A DNA stretch of 55,052 nt from Lachnospiraceae bacterium (GCA_017940415.1 JAGAYR010000047.1:1-55052); one strand, 5' to 3'; shown: positions 1-8,062, counted from the first letter of the stretch. Notes: generated by a model not told the origin, from the letters alone. Numbers and translations are program-made.

Positions 1-70
1 AATAGTTCTTTACATTATATACAGGAACAATAATAGAAACTTTAGGATCAATTACACTTTTAATTTTCAT
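1..70 (-). CDS. family 2 glycosyltransferase, N-terminal fragment (cut by window edge)
   Basis: The ATG is at 68-70 on the minus strand, preceded by TAAGGAT at good spacing. The 23 visible codons read MKIKSVID then PKVSIIVPVYNV, the first beta strand and nucleotide-binding start of GT-A family 2 glycosyltransferases. It starts 9 bases after the stop of the GlfT2-like gene, so both are probably one transcript. The rest lies outside the window, so donor and acceptor cannot be guessed. Confidence 0.75.
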   Translation of the reverse strand, partial: MKIKSVIDPKVSIIVPVYNVKNY

Positions 71-79
71 ATTCAATCC

Positions 80-1081
80 TTATCCAATCATATTTCTAAG
101 TGAAATAAATGCCAATGCAATTTTCATATATATCGATTGATTATTGTTTTTATAGATTCTCTTTTGGATTTTTTTTAGTTCAAAACTCTTCAAGAAGTTA
201 ATTCCTTTATAATAATCAAACAAAGCAAATATTATTGCTTTTTCATACTTATACTCCCGTTTTTCATGGTATTCTTTGGCAATCATCAACCAATGTTTAA
301 TTCCATATCCAGATACAAACGCATATATATCGTTTATAAACAAACTATTTCTACAATCAAAATAGAGTATAAGTGGATTAATCTTCTTATCCCAAGTTTC
401 ATGCCATACATGAACACCCTCAATAATTATTGGAGGCTTTCCGCATCTCAGACCGTATTCGACATCATCGCAGTGAAGAAAGAAAGGAAGAATATCATTG
501 TCTTTTACAAAGCTGTATGGATAACAGCAAAACCAAAAACCACCATAATCCGCATCAGCATCATAAATCACTTTTCCCGGTGTATATGGATTATCCGGAT
601 CCATAATATCTCTAAGAAACTCTACGTGTTGTATATCGCCTGTATTCCATTTTTCAGCTGCAGTCCATTGGATATTTGGATTATCCAGATCCAACATTCT
701 TCCAGCAACAGGTCTATCTGCATTCGAATCGTCCACTTTTTCCAAAAAATCAAAGAGAATATAAAAACTACTCATTTCAAATTTCACATCATCATCCATG
801 AATATGACATGAGTAAAACCAGATATTTTTCTTATTTCTTCTATTCCTCTTTGAAATCCACCGGACCCACCAGTGTTAGAATTATGGAAAAAATGAAGAT
901 TCGGAAAATCTTCTAACACTAATTCAGAAGCATTATCTATCACAAAAATATGGAGTTTATTATAGTAATGTGGATTGTCAGGATTAAAGAATTCAGAATT
1001 TTTCAAAACCTCAAGATTATTCTTGAGATTATGTTCTCTCTTATATGTGCAGATGTTTAATGCAAGATTAACCTTATTCAT
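80..1081 (-). CDS. GlfT2-like (galactofuranosyltransferase-type) family 2 glycosyltransferase
   Basis: A 333-aa cytoplasmic GT-A glycosyltransferase. Residues 1-60 give the nucleotide-binding strand (NICTYKRE, VIDNAS). Then come NTGGSGGFQRG, the acidic metal-binding FMDDDV, HCDDVEYGLR (the second acidic motif with the presumed catalytic Asp) and VWHETW. This set is typical of the GlfT2-like group, which transfers galactofuranose or similar sugars onto lipid-linked glycans; the actual sugar is inference. No signal peptide or strong membrane segment. No convincing ribosome binding site precedes the ATG; only GGCGG lies upstream, inside the hairpin that borders the toxin-antitoxin cassette. It probably belonged to the glycan operon of 1.9-8 kb before that cassette was placed between them. 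Confidence 0.85.
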   Translation of the reverse strand: MNKVNLALNICTYKREHNLKNNLEVLKNSEFFNPDNPHYYNKLHIFVIDNASELVLEDFPNLHFFHNSNTGGSGGFQRGIEEIRKISGFTHVIFMDDDVKFEMSSFYILFDFLEKVDDSNADRPVAGRMLDLDNPNIQWTAAEKWNTGDIQHVEFLRDIMDPDNPYTPGKVIYDADADYGGFWFCCYPYSFVKDNDILPFFLHCDDVEYGLRCGKPPIIIEGVHVWHETWDKKINPLILYFDCRNSLFINDIYAFVSGYGIKHWLMIAKEYHEKREYKYEKAIIFALFDYYKGINFLKSFELKKIQKRIYKNNNQSIYMKIALAFISLRNMIG

Positions 1082-1089
1082 AAAAGAAT

Positions 1090-1122
1090 CCGCCGTAAAG
1101 TAATTTCATACTTTACAGCGGA
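1090..1122 (-). repeat. hairpin at the left border of the toxin-antitoxin cassette
   Basis: CCGCCGTAAAGT and ACTTTACAGCGG pair across an 8-base loop between the toxin stop and the GlfT2-like start. There is only a weak T tract on the minus strand (ATTCTTTT), so terminator function is uncertain. Its right half is the left copy of the 21-bp inverted repeat. Confidence 0.6.
1101..1121 (+). repeat. 21-bp inverted repeat, left copy, flanking the TA cassette
   Basis: Positions 1101-1121 are the exact reverse complement of 1917-1937 (core ACTTTACAGCGG). Similarity continues inward for about 12 more bases at 10/12. The plus strand holds TTTACA (1112-1117), 17 bases, then TTTATA (1135-1140), a possible inward-facing antisense promoter. 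Confidence 0.85.
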
Positions 1123-1130
1123 AGAAATAA

Positions 1131-1442
1131 TCACTTTATATTCTTTGGATTCTGAAGAACATGATACATTCGATCAACGATTACTTGATTATTTACAATA
1201 TGATATATCAGATAATAATTGTGCATATTTACAAAAAGTATTTTTCTAGATCCGAATTTATTGAATTGTCCTCCAATCAATCGAAACGTACCTGCAGCAT
1301 ATGACAGTTTATCCAATGTGTCGTAAAAATCTTTTTCCACGCTCACTACTGCCTGAGGATTTTTCTTTTCATATGCCAAGTAAATCAAATTATTTAGCAA
1401 ATCCTCTTTAGCATGCTGTGTAACAAGAACTCTATACACCAA
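1131..1442 (-). CDS. type II toxin, RelE/ParE family
   Basis: A 103-aa protein with the RelE/ParE fold pattern: an N-terminal strand (YRVLVTQHAKEDL), two helices, then RLIGGQFNKFGSRKILF and NYYLIYHIV strands and a C-terminal VDRMYHVLQNP. ParE toxins inhibit gyrase; RelE toxins cut mRNA on the ribosome. The RMYH end suits either, and the sequence alone does not separate them. It overlaps the antitoxin gene by 11 bases, giving the usual antitoxin-first, translationally coupled order. The cassette sits inside a surface-glycan operon and is bordered by inverted repeats, which suggests it was acquired separately. Confidence 0.85.
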   Translation of the reverse strand: MVYRVLVTQHAKEDLLNNLIYLAYEKKNPQAVVSVEKDFYDTLDKLSYAAGTFRLIGGQFNKFGSRKILFVNMHNYYLIYHIVNNQVIVDRMYHVLQNPKNIK

Positions 1443-1854
1443 ACAGCGCCCTCATTTCCTCTCTTATCTGATCGGGAGAATACAGCTTTCCGGCTTCAGC
1501 ATCCTTTCTGGCCTCTTCAAGTTCCTCAAGCATTTCCTCCTCAGTCAATGGAGAAAAGAGTCTGTCTTTATTTTGCTTCATAAATTGCAAGAAAGATTTA
1601 TAAAACTTCATAAGGTCTTTCTCACTAAGATTATCATTCTCTTCCATTTCTGTTGCCTTTTGTTTCAGATCAGTTAAGCCTTCGCAATATGCATTCATCC
1701 TTTTGGCAAATTGCATACGATTAAATTCATCAACGCTGATTATAACAACATTCTCATTTCTGGGCCTTGAGATGATAACCGGTTCGCCTTCATATGCTTT
1801 TTGAAAAAATTCCTTTTGATTCATTCTAAAATCAGCAGGTTTTGTCACAATCAT
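1432..1854 (-). CDS. antitoxin, Phd/YefM family
   Basis: A 140-aa antitoxin. Residues 1-55 are Phd/YefM-like: MIVTKPADFRMN, then EPVIISRPRNENVVIISVDEFNRMQ, the domain that dimerises and binds DNA. The acidic C-terminal half (EEMLEELEEARKDAEAGK) would wrap the toxin. It is longer than the usual 80-90 aa because of a central insert around residues 60-105. The start has GGAGGATAAAGCG in front. Upstream lie two TGTACA boxes 12 bases apart, the same geometry as the YefM-YoeB operator, so autorepression by the complex is expected. Confidence 0.88.
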   Translation of the reverse strand: MIVTKPADFRMNQKEFFQKAYEGEPVIISRPRNENVVIISVDEFNRMQFAKRMNAYCEGLTDLKQKATEMEENDNLSEKDLMKFYKSFLQFMKQNKDRLFSPLTEEEMLEELEEARKDAEAGKLYSPDQIREEMRALFGV

Positions 1855-1872
1855 CGCTTTATCCTCCGGATT

Positions 1873-1926
1873 AAAATATGTACATATTTATGTACATATT
1901 TTAATCCTCATTTCATCCGCTGTAAA
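1873..1926 (-). promoter_or_regulatory. TA promoter with YefM-type TGTACA operator
   Basis: On the minus strand -35 TTTACA (1921-1926), a 17-base spacer and -10 TAAAAT (1898-1903) give a good sigma-A promoter. TGTACA palindromes at 1879-1884 and 1891-1896 lie 12 bases centre to centre inside a larger AT-rich palindrome just downstream. The -35 box lies inside the right inverted repeat. Established: YefM-YoeB of E. coli binds TGTACA boxes with this spacing. Confidence 0.8.
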
Positions 1927-1937
1927 GTATGAAATTA
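1917..1937 (-). repeat. 21-bp inverted repeat, right copy, flanking the TA cassette
   Basis: Exact reverse complement of 1101-1121. The pair bounds an 837-bp segment holding the toxin, antitoxin and their promoter, and lies between the ABC ATPase stop (1971) and the GlfT2-like gene. Confidence 0.85.
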
Positions 1938-1970
1938 TCAAGGAGCAACATCTTTCTTAAACTTTATACG

Positions 1971-3878
1971 TTACGCACCTACTGCATTATCAGTCTGTTC
2001 CATGTGGCGATATGCATCACAAACTTCCTTGGGATTACCGACCATACGAAGTTCGCCCTTTTCAATCCATACGCATCTGGTACAGTTCTCAAGGATGGTG
2101 TTCATGCCGTGGCTGACTATAAGAACAGTACTTCCGCCATGGATCATCTCTTTGATGCGTGCAAGGCTCTTCTTTCTGAAGAACTCGTCGCCTACGGAAA
2201 GAACTTCATCAAGAATAAGAATTTCAGCTGCATCGCCCGCTGTAGCAATAGCGAATCCGAGTCTTGAAACCATACCCGATGAGAAATTCTTAACCTTCTC
2301 TTCCATGAAGTCTTCAAGTTCAGCGAATTTCACGATATCGTTATAATGTTTGTCCAGAAAATCCTTGGAATAACCAATTATTGATCCATTCAGGTATACG
2401 TTCTCTCTGGCGGTAAGTTCCATATCAAAACCGGTTCCCAGAGTCAGAAGCTGTACCTTCTTTCTGTCTACAGTTATACTTCCGGATGTAGGTCTTAACG
2501 CACCGGATACGATCTTAAGAAGGGTACTCTTACCGGAACCGTTAGTTCCGATGATTCCGATAACTTCGCCCTTATAGACATCAAAGCTTACATGATAAAG
2601 TGCATATAATCTTCGATAAGAAATATTACGTTTGACCATCTGAATCAGATAATCCTTAAGGCCTGAAGGATTATATGTAGAGAGATGGAAAACCATGGTA
2701 ACGTCTTTAACAGAGATTACTCTTTCTCTGTCATCCACAGGATAACCTGCTTCCATATTTATGATCTGAAGTTCCTGTTCGGTGAGAGTTACAGTATCTC
2801 CACTGATTTCCGAAACAATATCATTTTCGGTATATAAACCATCGTTGGAGGCTTTTACTCCATCGGGTGATTCAATGACATATTCATTCCTATTTTCTTC
2901 TTCATAATTAGGATCTTCCAAAGAATCCACATAGCGTTTGGCTTCGTTTTTGCGTGCTTTAAACTCATCTCTTGAAAGCCATAGAAGGAATAATAAAGCT
3001 AATGCAGAAGCAACCAAAATACCCATTAGGATTGCTGAATCATTCAGATTTTTTTCATCTTCCGGTTCAGAGCTTCCATCGTTAAAATACAGAGGATTTG
3101 CATCTACAATTGTTTCCGGTTCTGAAGTCGGGGACGGAGAAGTGATTTCAGTGATATCCGAACCAGGTATCTCTGTTTCTTCTGCAGCAGCCTCAGGCTC
3201 TTCTTCCGTAAATGCCTCAATCTCTTCTTCAGGCACTTCAGGCTCTTCTATTATTTCTTCAGCCTGTTCATCCATCTCATCAACCGGTGTTTCATCCGGC
3301 TTTTCTTCGGGTTTATCTTCAGGCTTTTCCTCAGGTTTAGGTGCTACTCCCTGAATCATTATGGGAGCCATTGCACTTCCGGTAATGGTACACTCCATAG
3401 GATCTGCGCATGGGATTACTGTCCCATCTTCCAATATCACGTCAGGGAAATCATAAGTATAGACATAATTCGCAACAGCATGTATTTCCGAGAAGGATTC
3501 AGTCTTAGCTTTAAATACAAGCATAAACTTCTTGGAATTAGCACCGTTACCTGTTTCATCAACTATAAAGACAAGTCCGTTTTCACGATCGTATCCGGAG
3601 CCTCCACTTACATATTCGAGGCAATTGGGATCATATCCGACGGTAACGGAACTTGCGCCGACCCCATCCATGCACTTAACATATACTCCAATCTTAAATT
3701 CTTTACCTGCCTTAGGTGTGTAGGATTCAGAGCCAAAGGTGACATATGCCTCAGCCGCAAATACATCAGTAGAAGGGACAATAGCAAAGCAAACAGCCGT
3801 ACATATGATCATTACGGCTAATTTTATTGCTCCCGATATTTTGTTGTGTAGCTGTGGACTATTCAAACTATATACCAA
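1971..3878 (-). CDS. polysaccharide ABC exporter ATPase fused to a secreted cohesin-like domain
   Basis: A 635-aa fusion. Residues 16-42 form a Sec signal or anchor ending near VFAAEA. Residues 44-166 resemble a cohesin/CBM-type beta sandwich (GKEFKIGVYVK, VGYDPNCLEYV, FMLVFKAK). Residues 178-275 are a Pro/Glu-rich spacer with EEKPEDKP repeats. A membrane helix lies at 281-301 and a cytoplasmic linker at 302-385. The ATPase at 388-630 has Walker A GTNGSGKST (444-452), signature SSGM (533), Walker B ILILDEVLSVGD (553-564) and the H-loop His590. The signature and Walker B match Wzt/TagH-type glycan exporters. Wzt and TagH carry extra domains at the C-terminus; here the extra domain is N-terminal and outside the cell. 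The start appears to be TTG without a clear ribosome binding site, 7 bases after the permease stop, so translational coupling is likely. The domain may hold or select the exported glycan (inference). Confidence 0.88.
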   Translation of the reverse strand: MVYSLNSPQLHNKISGAIKLAVMIICTAVCFAIVPSTDVFAAEAYVTFGSESYTPKAGKEFKIGVYVKCMDGVGASSVTVGYDPNCLEYVSGGSGYDRENGLVFIVDETGNGANSKKFMLVFKAKTESFSEIHAVANYVYTYDFPDVILEDGTVIPCADPMECTITGSAMAPIMIQGVAPKPEEKPEDKPEEKPDETPVDEMDEQAEEIIEEPEVPEEEIEAFTEEEPEAAAEETEIPGSDITEITSPSPTSEPETIVDANPLYFNDGSSEPEDEKNLNDSAILMGILVASALALLFLLWLSRDEFKARKNEAKRYVDSLEDPNYEEENRNEYVIESPDGVKASNDGLYTENDIVSEISGDTVTLTEQELQIINMEAGYPVDDRERVISVKDVTMVFHLSTYNPSGLKDYLIQMVKRNISYRRLYALYHVSFDVYKGEVIGIIGTNGSGKSTLLKIVSGALRPTSGSITVDRKKVQLLTLGTGFDMELTARENVYLNGSIIGYSKDFLDKHYNDIVKFAELEDFMEEKVKNFSSGMVSRLGFAIATAGDAAEILILDEVLSVGDEFFRKKSLARIKEMIHGGSTVLIVSHGMNTILENCTRCVWIEKGELRMVGNPKEVCDAYRHMEQTDNAVGA

Positions 3879-3885
3879 CAGACAT

Positions 3886-4662
3886 TTAAATGGTCTGCAT
3901 TATCTTATTTTCCTGAATTCTGAAAATGATCATTCCAAAAACAATGCTTGCAATGCTCCATCCGCCTAGTCTGATCCAAACCCAGCCTTGCGGTACTCTT
4001 CCGTACATAACACATTCTCTTGCAAACAGGATCATCAAATACACCGGATTCATATTTACTATTTTCTGAACCATCTCAGGCAAACTGTCTACAGGATAGA
4101 AAATAGCCGACATGTACATTAAGAGTGTAAGGAATATTCCATAGAGGTATTTGATATCCGCAAAGAATACATATTCAGTTGCAAGAAGATATCCCACTCC
4201 TATGGAAAAGATAAGTGCAAACAGAATTCCTACAGGAAACAACAACATTGTCAGAGTAAACTTAATTCTGAATATCAAAAGCATCAAAACAAATGCGATA
4301 CAGGTATACCCGAAATTCACCAGAGCGGTATATACTCTCGACAATATAAACGTATGCTTCGGTAGTTTTGCCTTGATAAGAAGTGATTTATTATCCACCA
4401 GTGCAGTCATGGCAGAATTGGTAGCTCCGCTGAACAATCCCCAGATGGTCTGTCCCGTCAGATAATATATTGGGAAATTCTCAATCGACCTTTTAAACAT
4501 AGTCGAGAATATGAGTGACATTACCACCATCATTAAAAGGGGATTTAATACGCTCCAGATAATTCCCAACGAACTTCTGGCATATTTTCTCTTGATTTCT
4601 CTTGATGTTAATTCTCTTATTACGAAGACATATTGAAGTATGTCGCTGAATCTGCCCTTCAC
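3886..4662 (-). CDS. ABC-2 type polysaccharide exporter permease (Wzm/TagG-like)
   Basis: A 258-aa integral membrane protein with six hydrophobic segments and the TagG/Wzm hallmark N-terminus: an amphipathic helix, then LTSREIKRKYARSSLGIIWS and VLNPLLMMVV. It pairs with the downstream ATPase to move a lipid-linked glycan across the membrane. Its ATG overlaps the stop of the preceding gene by 4 bases (ATGA), and the ATPase follows after 7 bases, so the three genes form one translational unit. Length is normal for the family. Confidence 0.92.
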   Translation of the reverse strand: MKGRFSDILQYVFVIRELTSREIKRKYARSSLGIIWSVLNPLLMMVVMSLIFSTMFKRSIENFPIYYLTGQTIWGLFSGATNSAMTALVDNKSLLIKAKLPKHTFILSRVYTALVNFGYTCIAFVLMLLIFRIKFTLTMLLFPVGILFALIFSIGVGYLLATEYVFFADIKYLYGIFLTLLMYMSAIFYPVDSLPEMVQKIVNMNPVYLMILFARECVMYGRVPQGWVWIRLGGWSIASIVFGMIIFRIQENKIMQTI

Positions 4663-6032
4663 TTAATTACCGTCTTTCTGATCTCTGTCACTGCCTTTAA
4701 ACATCTTTCCGACATCAGACCAAATTTCTTTCTTAAACCATCCGAAGAAGCTGCTATGCTACCTTCCGGCCATCCGCTTACAGGTACTTTTCCGGTCTTC
4801 AGTCCTGCTTTAACGAACATTTTCCTGAAGAAGGAATTATCCTTAAGTTCCTCTCTTCCCCACTTTGCGGCAAGCCTTTTCATATCATCTTCCACAACAT
4901 CGTCAGAAAAAGAAAACTTGCCCAGAGCCTCGCTCTCTTCCTTCGTGGGATTCCCCATGCAAAGCTTAAGAAGTTTCTCACACATCTTAAGCATCGCATT
5001 ATTATCAATATGCTTTAAATCTTCAGAAGCAAGTACTTTAGAATAATCTTCCAAATACACTAAGGCTCTTCTTATAAATCCGACATTTGGATTACCACAT
5101 TCATCTGTAACAGGTTTCACTTTGCCGTCCGAATATTCATACCCATAGGTCATAGATTCAGGGGATGAACATATACTTTCGAAAAGACAAATACTAAATC
5201 TTACTTTTCTTAGGAGATCTGACAATCCCGATCCGGGAGAGATGTAATAACTCCGATATGCATCCGGTGATGCACCTGAAGGTATAGAATACAGTCCGAA
5301 ATAATATCCTTCGAACCCTTTATCTTCTCCCCCCACTATTTTGTTTATACTTCTTTGAACGGTACCGATCCATCCGCTGTCTACAATACAAGTATCGTTC
5401 ACCCGTTCTTTGGTAAGTCCTTCCTGTTTCAGATAGTCAGAAACAGATTTTAGCTTTCCATCCGAATGTACCTTCACCATCTCGAAAAACTCAGGCACTT
5501 CACGCAGCTTTTCCTTGATATCTCTTATCTGCTTATGAGTAAGTACGTCATTTACTCTTCCGATCATTCCGCACTTCTCTGCAACCTTCTCAATCTCTTC
5601 TTCTGTCAGAGACGCCCTTTTCATCATCTTGGCAAATGTCAGATTCAGAGCCCCGAGACATATGGTATCCAGACATTCTTTCCCCATAAGTCCGTACTCG
5701 GCACTTCTCAGGGCATATCTGGAAACTGAAACAATACTGAGCTCTATCTCCGGCGCAATCACGGGCGCAAGCTTTAACGCGGCAATATAAGGGAGATATC
5801 CGTCTCTGGCAAGAAAAACAAGTCTCTTAATCCCACGATCATGAGCATCACGAAGGACATATGTCACATAAGAGCATATAACGGGTGCAAACACATAAAT
5901 GAACGCTTCATCTTCGGGAGGAAGCTCTGTGTATTTCTTAAGACAGGCGTCCGTACTTCGGGCGAATAAGGGATTCTCCGACACGTAATTCCGATACGTC
6001 GATAATCTTTTCTTCGGTATCGAACCGGTCAT
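4659..6032 (-). CDS. large glycan-cluster protein (COG5610-like, HAD-type association)
   Basis: A 457-aa cytoplasmic protein of the kind often found in Lachnospiraceae glycosyltransferase clusters. Recognisable stretches are RLVFLARDGYLPYIA, SRYALRSAEYGLMG and CIVDSGWIGTVQRS. They resemble the rear part of proteins labelled predicted HAD-superfamily hydrolase (COG5610), but the N-terminal DxD HAD motif is absent. No function can be assigned. The start has a strong GAGGGAG eight bases upstream, although this makes it overlap the preceding glycosyltransferase by 95 bases. The C-terminus is translationally coupled to the exporter permease. Confidence 0.7.
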   Translation of the reverse strand: MTGSIPKKRLSTYRNYVSENPLFARSTDACLKKYTELPPEDEAFIYVFAPVICSYVTYVLRDAHDRGIKRLVFLARDGYLPYIAALKLAPVIAPEIELSIVSVSRYALRSAEYGLMGKECLDTICLGALNLTFAKMMKRASLTEEEIEKVAEKCGMIGRVNDVLTHKQIRDIKEKLREVPEFFEMVKVHSDGKLKSVSDYLKQEGLTKERVNDTCIVDSGWIGTVQRSINKIVGGEDKGFEGYYFGLYSIPSGASPDAYRSYYISPGSGLSDLLRKVRFSICLFESICSSPESMTYGYEYSDGKVKPVTDECGNPNVGFIRRALVYLEDYSKVLASEDLKHIDNNAMLKMCEKLLKLCMGNPTKEESEALGKFSFSDDVVEDDMKRLAAKWGREELKDNSFFRKMFVKAGLKTGKVPVSGWPEGSIAASSDGLRKKFGLMSERCLKAVTEIRKTVIK

Positions 6033-6867
6033 TAATGTTCTCCCTCTCAGCTCTTGCTATTCTTCCTTCGATTCTCTTACACAGTCCGATTACAAATCCC
6101 GGAATCACGCATCCAACCAAAGGTCTCAGTACATATATCCATCCAAATGGAAACAGGATTCCCATTTTGCGATAGTTTTCAAACCTTACCTTAGCTTCAC
6201 TTATTCTGTAGCAAGGCTTTCTCATCCGGTATGATTCATAGGACTCATGATACCTGAAGAGCGGTTCCTGAATGTTATAGCCTTTCAGTCCTTTTTGAAT
6301 CAGCCTCATGAAGATTTCAAAATCTTCACACTTATATGTCTCTTCTTCCTCCAAATATCCGGTATCCGTATCAAAAACTTCTCTCCTGAACATTACCGAA
6401 GGATGAATGTATGGAGAAAACCTGTAATAATCTTTTACATTCGGAACTTCAGGCATGTTCCTGTATCCCCATACTCCCTTTTCATCAAAGAGTTCCGCGC
6501 AGGTTCCACACCAGGAATATTCTTTATTTGTTTCCAGGAATTCAACCTGTCTTGCGAATCTATCAGGAAGACACTCATCATCCGCATCCATTCTTGCAAT
6601 AAATTTTCCCTTCGCAAGTTTGATGCATTCGTTAAGCGAAAAAGCAAGCCCCCTGTTTTCATCGCGTCCGGCTAGAATAATCCTCTTATCCAGAACACAT
6701 AGTTTCCTGAGTTCATCCGAGACCCACTGTTCGGAGCCGTCGTCCCAGATAATGAACTCAAAATCAGAAGCAGTCTGAGCAAGAACGGAATTAACCGCTC
6801 TCTTCAGCGCTTCGATGTCCCATTGGTTGTATACTCCCATTATTACCGAGATCAAGGGTTTTCTCAC
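5938..6867 (-). CDS. family 2 glycosyltransferase
   Basis: A GT-A glycosyltransferase of about 309 aa: PLISVIMGVYNQ at the N-terminus, WDDGSEQW, the metal-binding ARMDADDECLPDRF, CEDFEIFMRL and a C-terminal amphipathic or hydrophobic region (FGWIYVLRPLVGCVIPGFVIG) that may touch the membrane. It adds one sugar during glycan assembly; specificity unknown. The longest frame begins at 6930, inside the upstream gene. GTG at 6865-6867 is preferred because GGGGAGGAG stands just before it and VRKPLISVIM is the usual start of the family. The 3' end overlaps the next gene by 95 bases, which is unusual. Confidence 0.9.
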   Translation of the reverse strand: MRKPLISVIMGVYNQWDIEALKRAVNSVLAQTASDFEFIIWDDGSEQWVSDELRKLCVLDKRIILAGRDENRGLAFSLNECIKLAKGKFIARMDADDECLPDRFARQVEFLETNKEYSWCGTCAELFDEKGVWGYRNMPEVPNVKDYYRFSPYIHPSVMFRREVFDTDTGYLEEEETYKCEDFEIFMRLIQKGLKGYNIQEPLFRYHESYESYRMRKPCYRISEAKVRFENYRKMGILFPFGWIYVLRPLVGCVIPGFVIGLCKRIEGRIARAERENINDRFDTEEKIIDVSELRVGESLIRPKYGRLS

Positions 6868-6889
6868 GTTTCTCCTCCCCATGAAGAAA

Positions 6890-8050
6890 TCATTTAACCT
6901 TTTTACTGCAATGCTGAATGGCTCTTTCATACACGGGACGCATTATCTTCCTGACTTCACCGTCGGTAAAATCAAATGCCGAATCCCTGCAGTTATCCGA
7001 AAATCTCTTTAAAAGCTCGGGATTACTTTTGAGCTTCCTTATTGCGAAAGCGTACTCTTCCGCTTTTCCGGTTTTACATACTATGGAGTTAATACCGTCT
7101 TTGGCATATTCATGAGCTCCTCTTGTATCAGATGCTATAAGAGAAACTCCACACAAAAGGGCTTCTACTGCGGCAATACCGAATCCTTCTCTTATAGACG
7201 GGAAAGCAAATACATCCGCAGTTTGAAGTATTTCTTCCATATCTGTCCGGTATCCGATAAGTCTTACTCTGTCTTCAAGCTCATACTTTCTAATGAGCTC
7301 TCTTAAATATTCTTCATTCGGTCCCTTCCCGCAGATGCTGTAGTAAACATCTTTATCATCCATCCGGGCCAGGGCTTCGATGATAACTTTCTGATTTTTG
7401 TTGTCGTTGATTTCGGCAGCAGTGACTATATGAAAAGCATTTTCGGGAATTCCGATTTCTTTTCTCTTGGATAAGCGTATTTCAGGAATTGGTTTAAACC
7501 TATCGGAATCACATCCGACTCCTCCGATCCTTGTTACGCCATCCTCATCTCTTACATTAAAGCGAAGTGCTCTTTTATAATCTTCTGCGTTGATCGTGAC
7601 TATGTGATCCGTCCATCTGGCCAGGAATTTCTCTGCGCTGTAATAAAGCAGCCAGTTAAGAAACGGAGCACCTTTATAGAAATGAAATCCGTGTGCGGTA
7701 TATATGACATACGGATGCTTTTTGCTGAACCTTGCTGCCACTCTCGCGGTAACGCCGCCCATGGGATTGTGGCAATGAATGATATCTATATCTTCCCTAT
7801 CTATCAGAGCTTTTAGGATCTTTATGGCGTGAAGATTATCCTTAATGCTCAACGGACTTTTTCTTACAGGAATCTGATGAAGTTCTATCCCCTGTTTCAC
7901 CAGTTCTTCCCGGTCAAATACATAAACGGGGTTGTCAAAATTGGACGCATAGAATACTTTGCATCCAAGCTGCCGGGCACACTGTGCATCGCCCGATTCA
8001 AATTGCGGAAGGAATCCGCTGATAGTTGTAACAAACAGAAAATTTGCCAT
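6890..8050 (-). CDS. family 4 glycosyltransferase (EpsD-like)
   Basis: A 386-aa GT-B enzyme. The N-terminal Rossmann domain carries HCHNPMGGVTAR and TAHGFHFY. The C-terminal domain carries VTAAEINDNKNQK, GKGPNEEYLREL and the donor-binding EGFGIAAVEALLCG (the E-x7-E motif of GT4). The FLFVTTISGFLPQF start and HGFHFYKG resemble EpsD/CapM-type enzymes, which add an early sugar to a lipid-linked acceptor. No Shine-Dalgarno is visible. The gene follows a stem-loop at 8063-8094, so it may depend on read-through from the anchored-protein gene. Confidence 0.9.
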   Translation of the reverse strand: MANFLFVTTISGFLPQFESGDAQCARQLGCKVFYASNFDNPVYVFDREELVKQGIELHQIPVRKSPLSIKDNLHAIKILKALIDREDIDIIHCHNPMGGVTARVAARFSKKHPYVIYTAHGFHFYKGAPFLNWLLYYSAEKFLARWTDHIVTINAEDYKRALRFNVRDEDGVTRIGGVGCDSDRFKPIPEIRLSKRKEIGIPENAFHIVTAAEINDNKNQKVIIEALARMDDKDVYYSICGKGPNEEYLRELIRKYELEDRVRLIGYRTDMEEILQTADVFAFPSIREGFGIAAVEALLCGVSLIASDTRGAHEYAKDGINSIVCKTGKAEEYAFAIRKLKSNPELLKRFSDNCRDSAFDFTDGEVRKIMRPVYERAIQHCSKKVK

Positions 8051-8062
8051 ATTATGCAGTCA

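Noticed and set aside
2938-3354. 138-aa Ser-rich plus-strand frame opposite the Pro/Glu-rich spacer of the ABC ATPase
   Set aside because: The Ser/Gly repeats are just the reverse reading of Glu/Pro codons.
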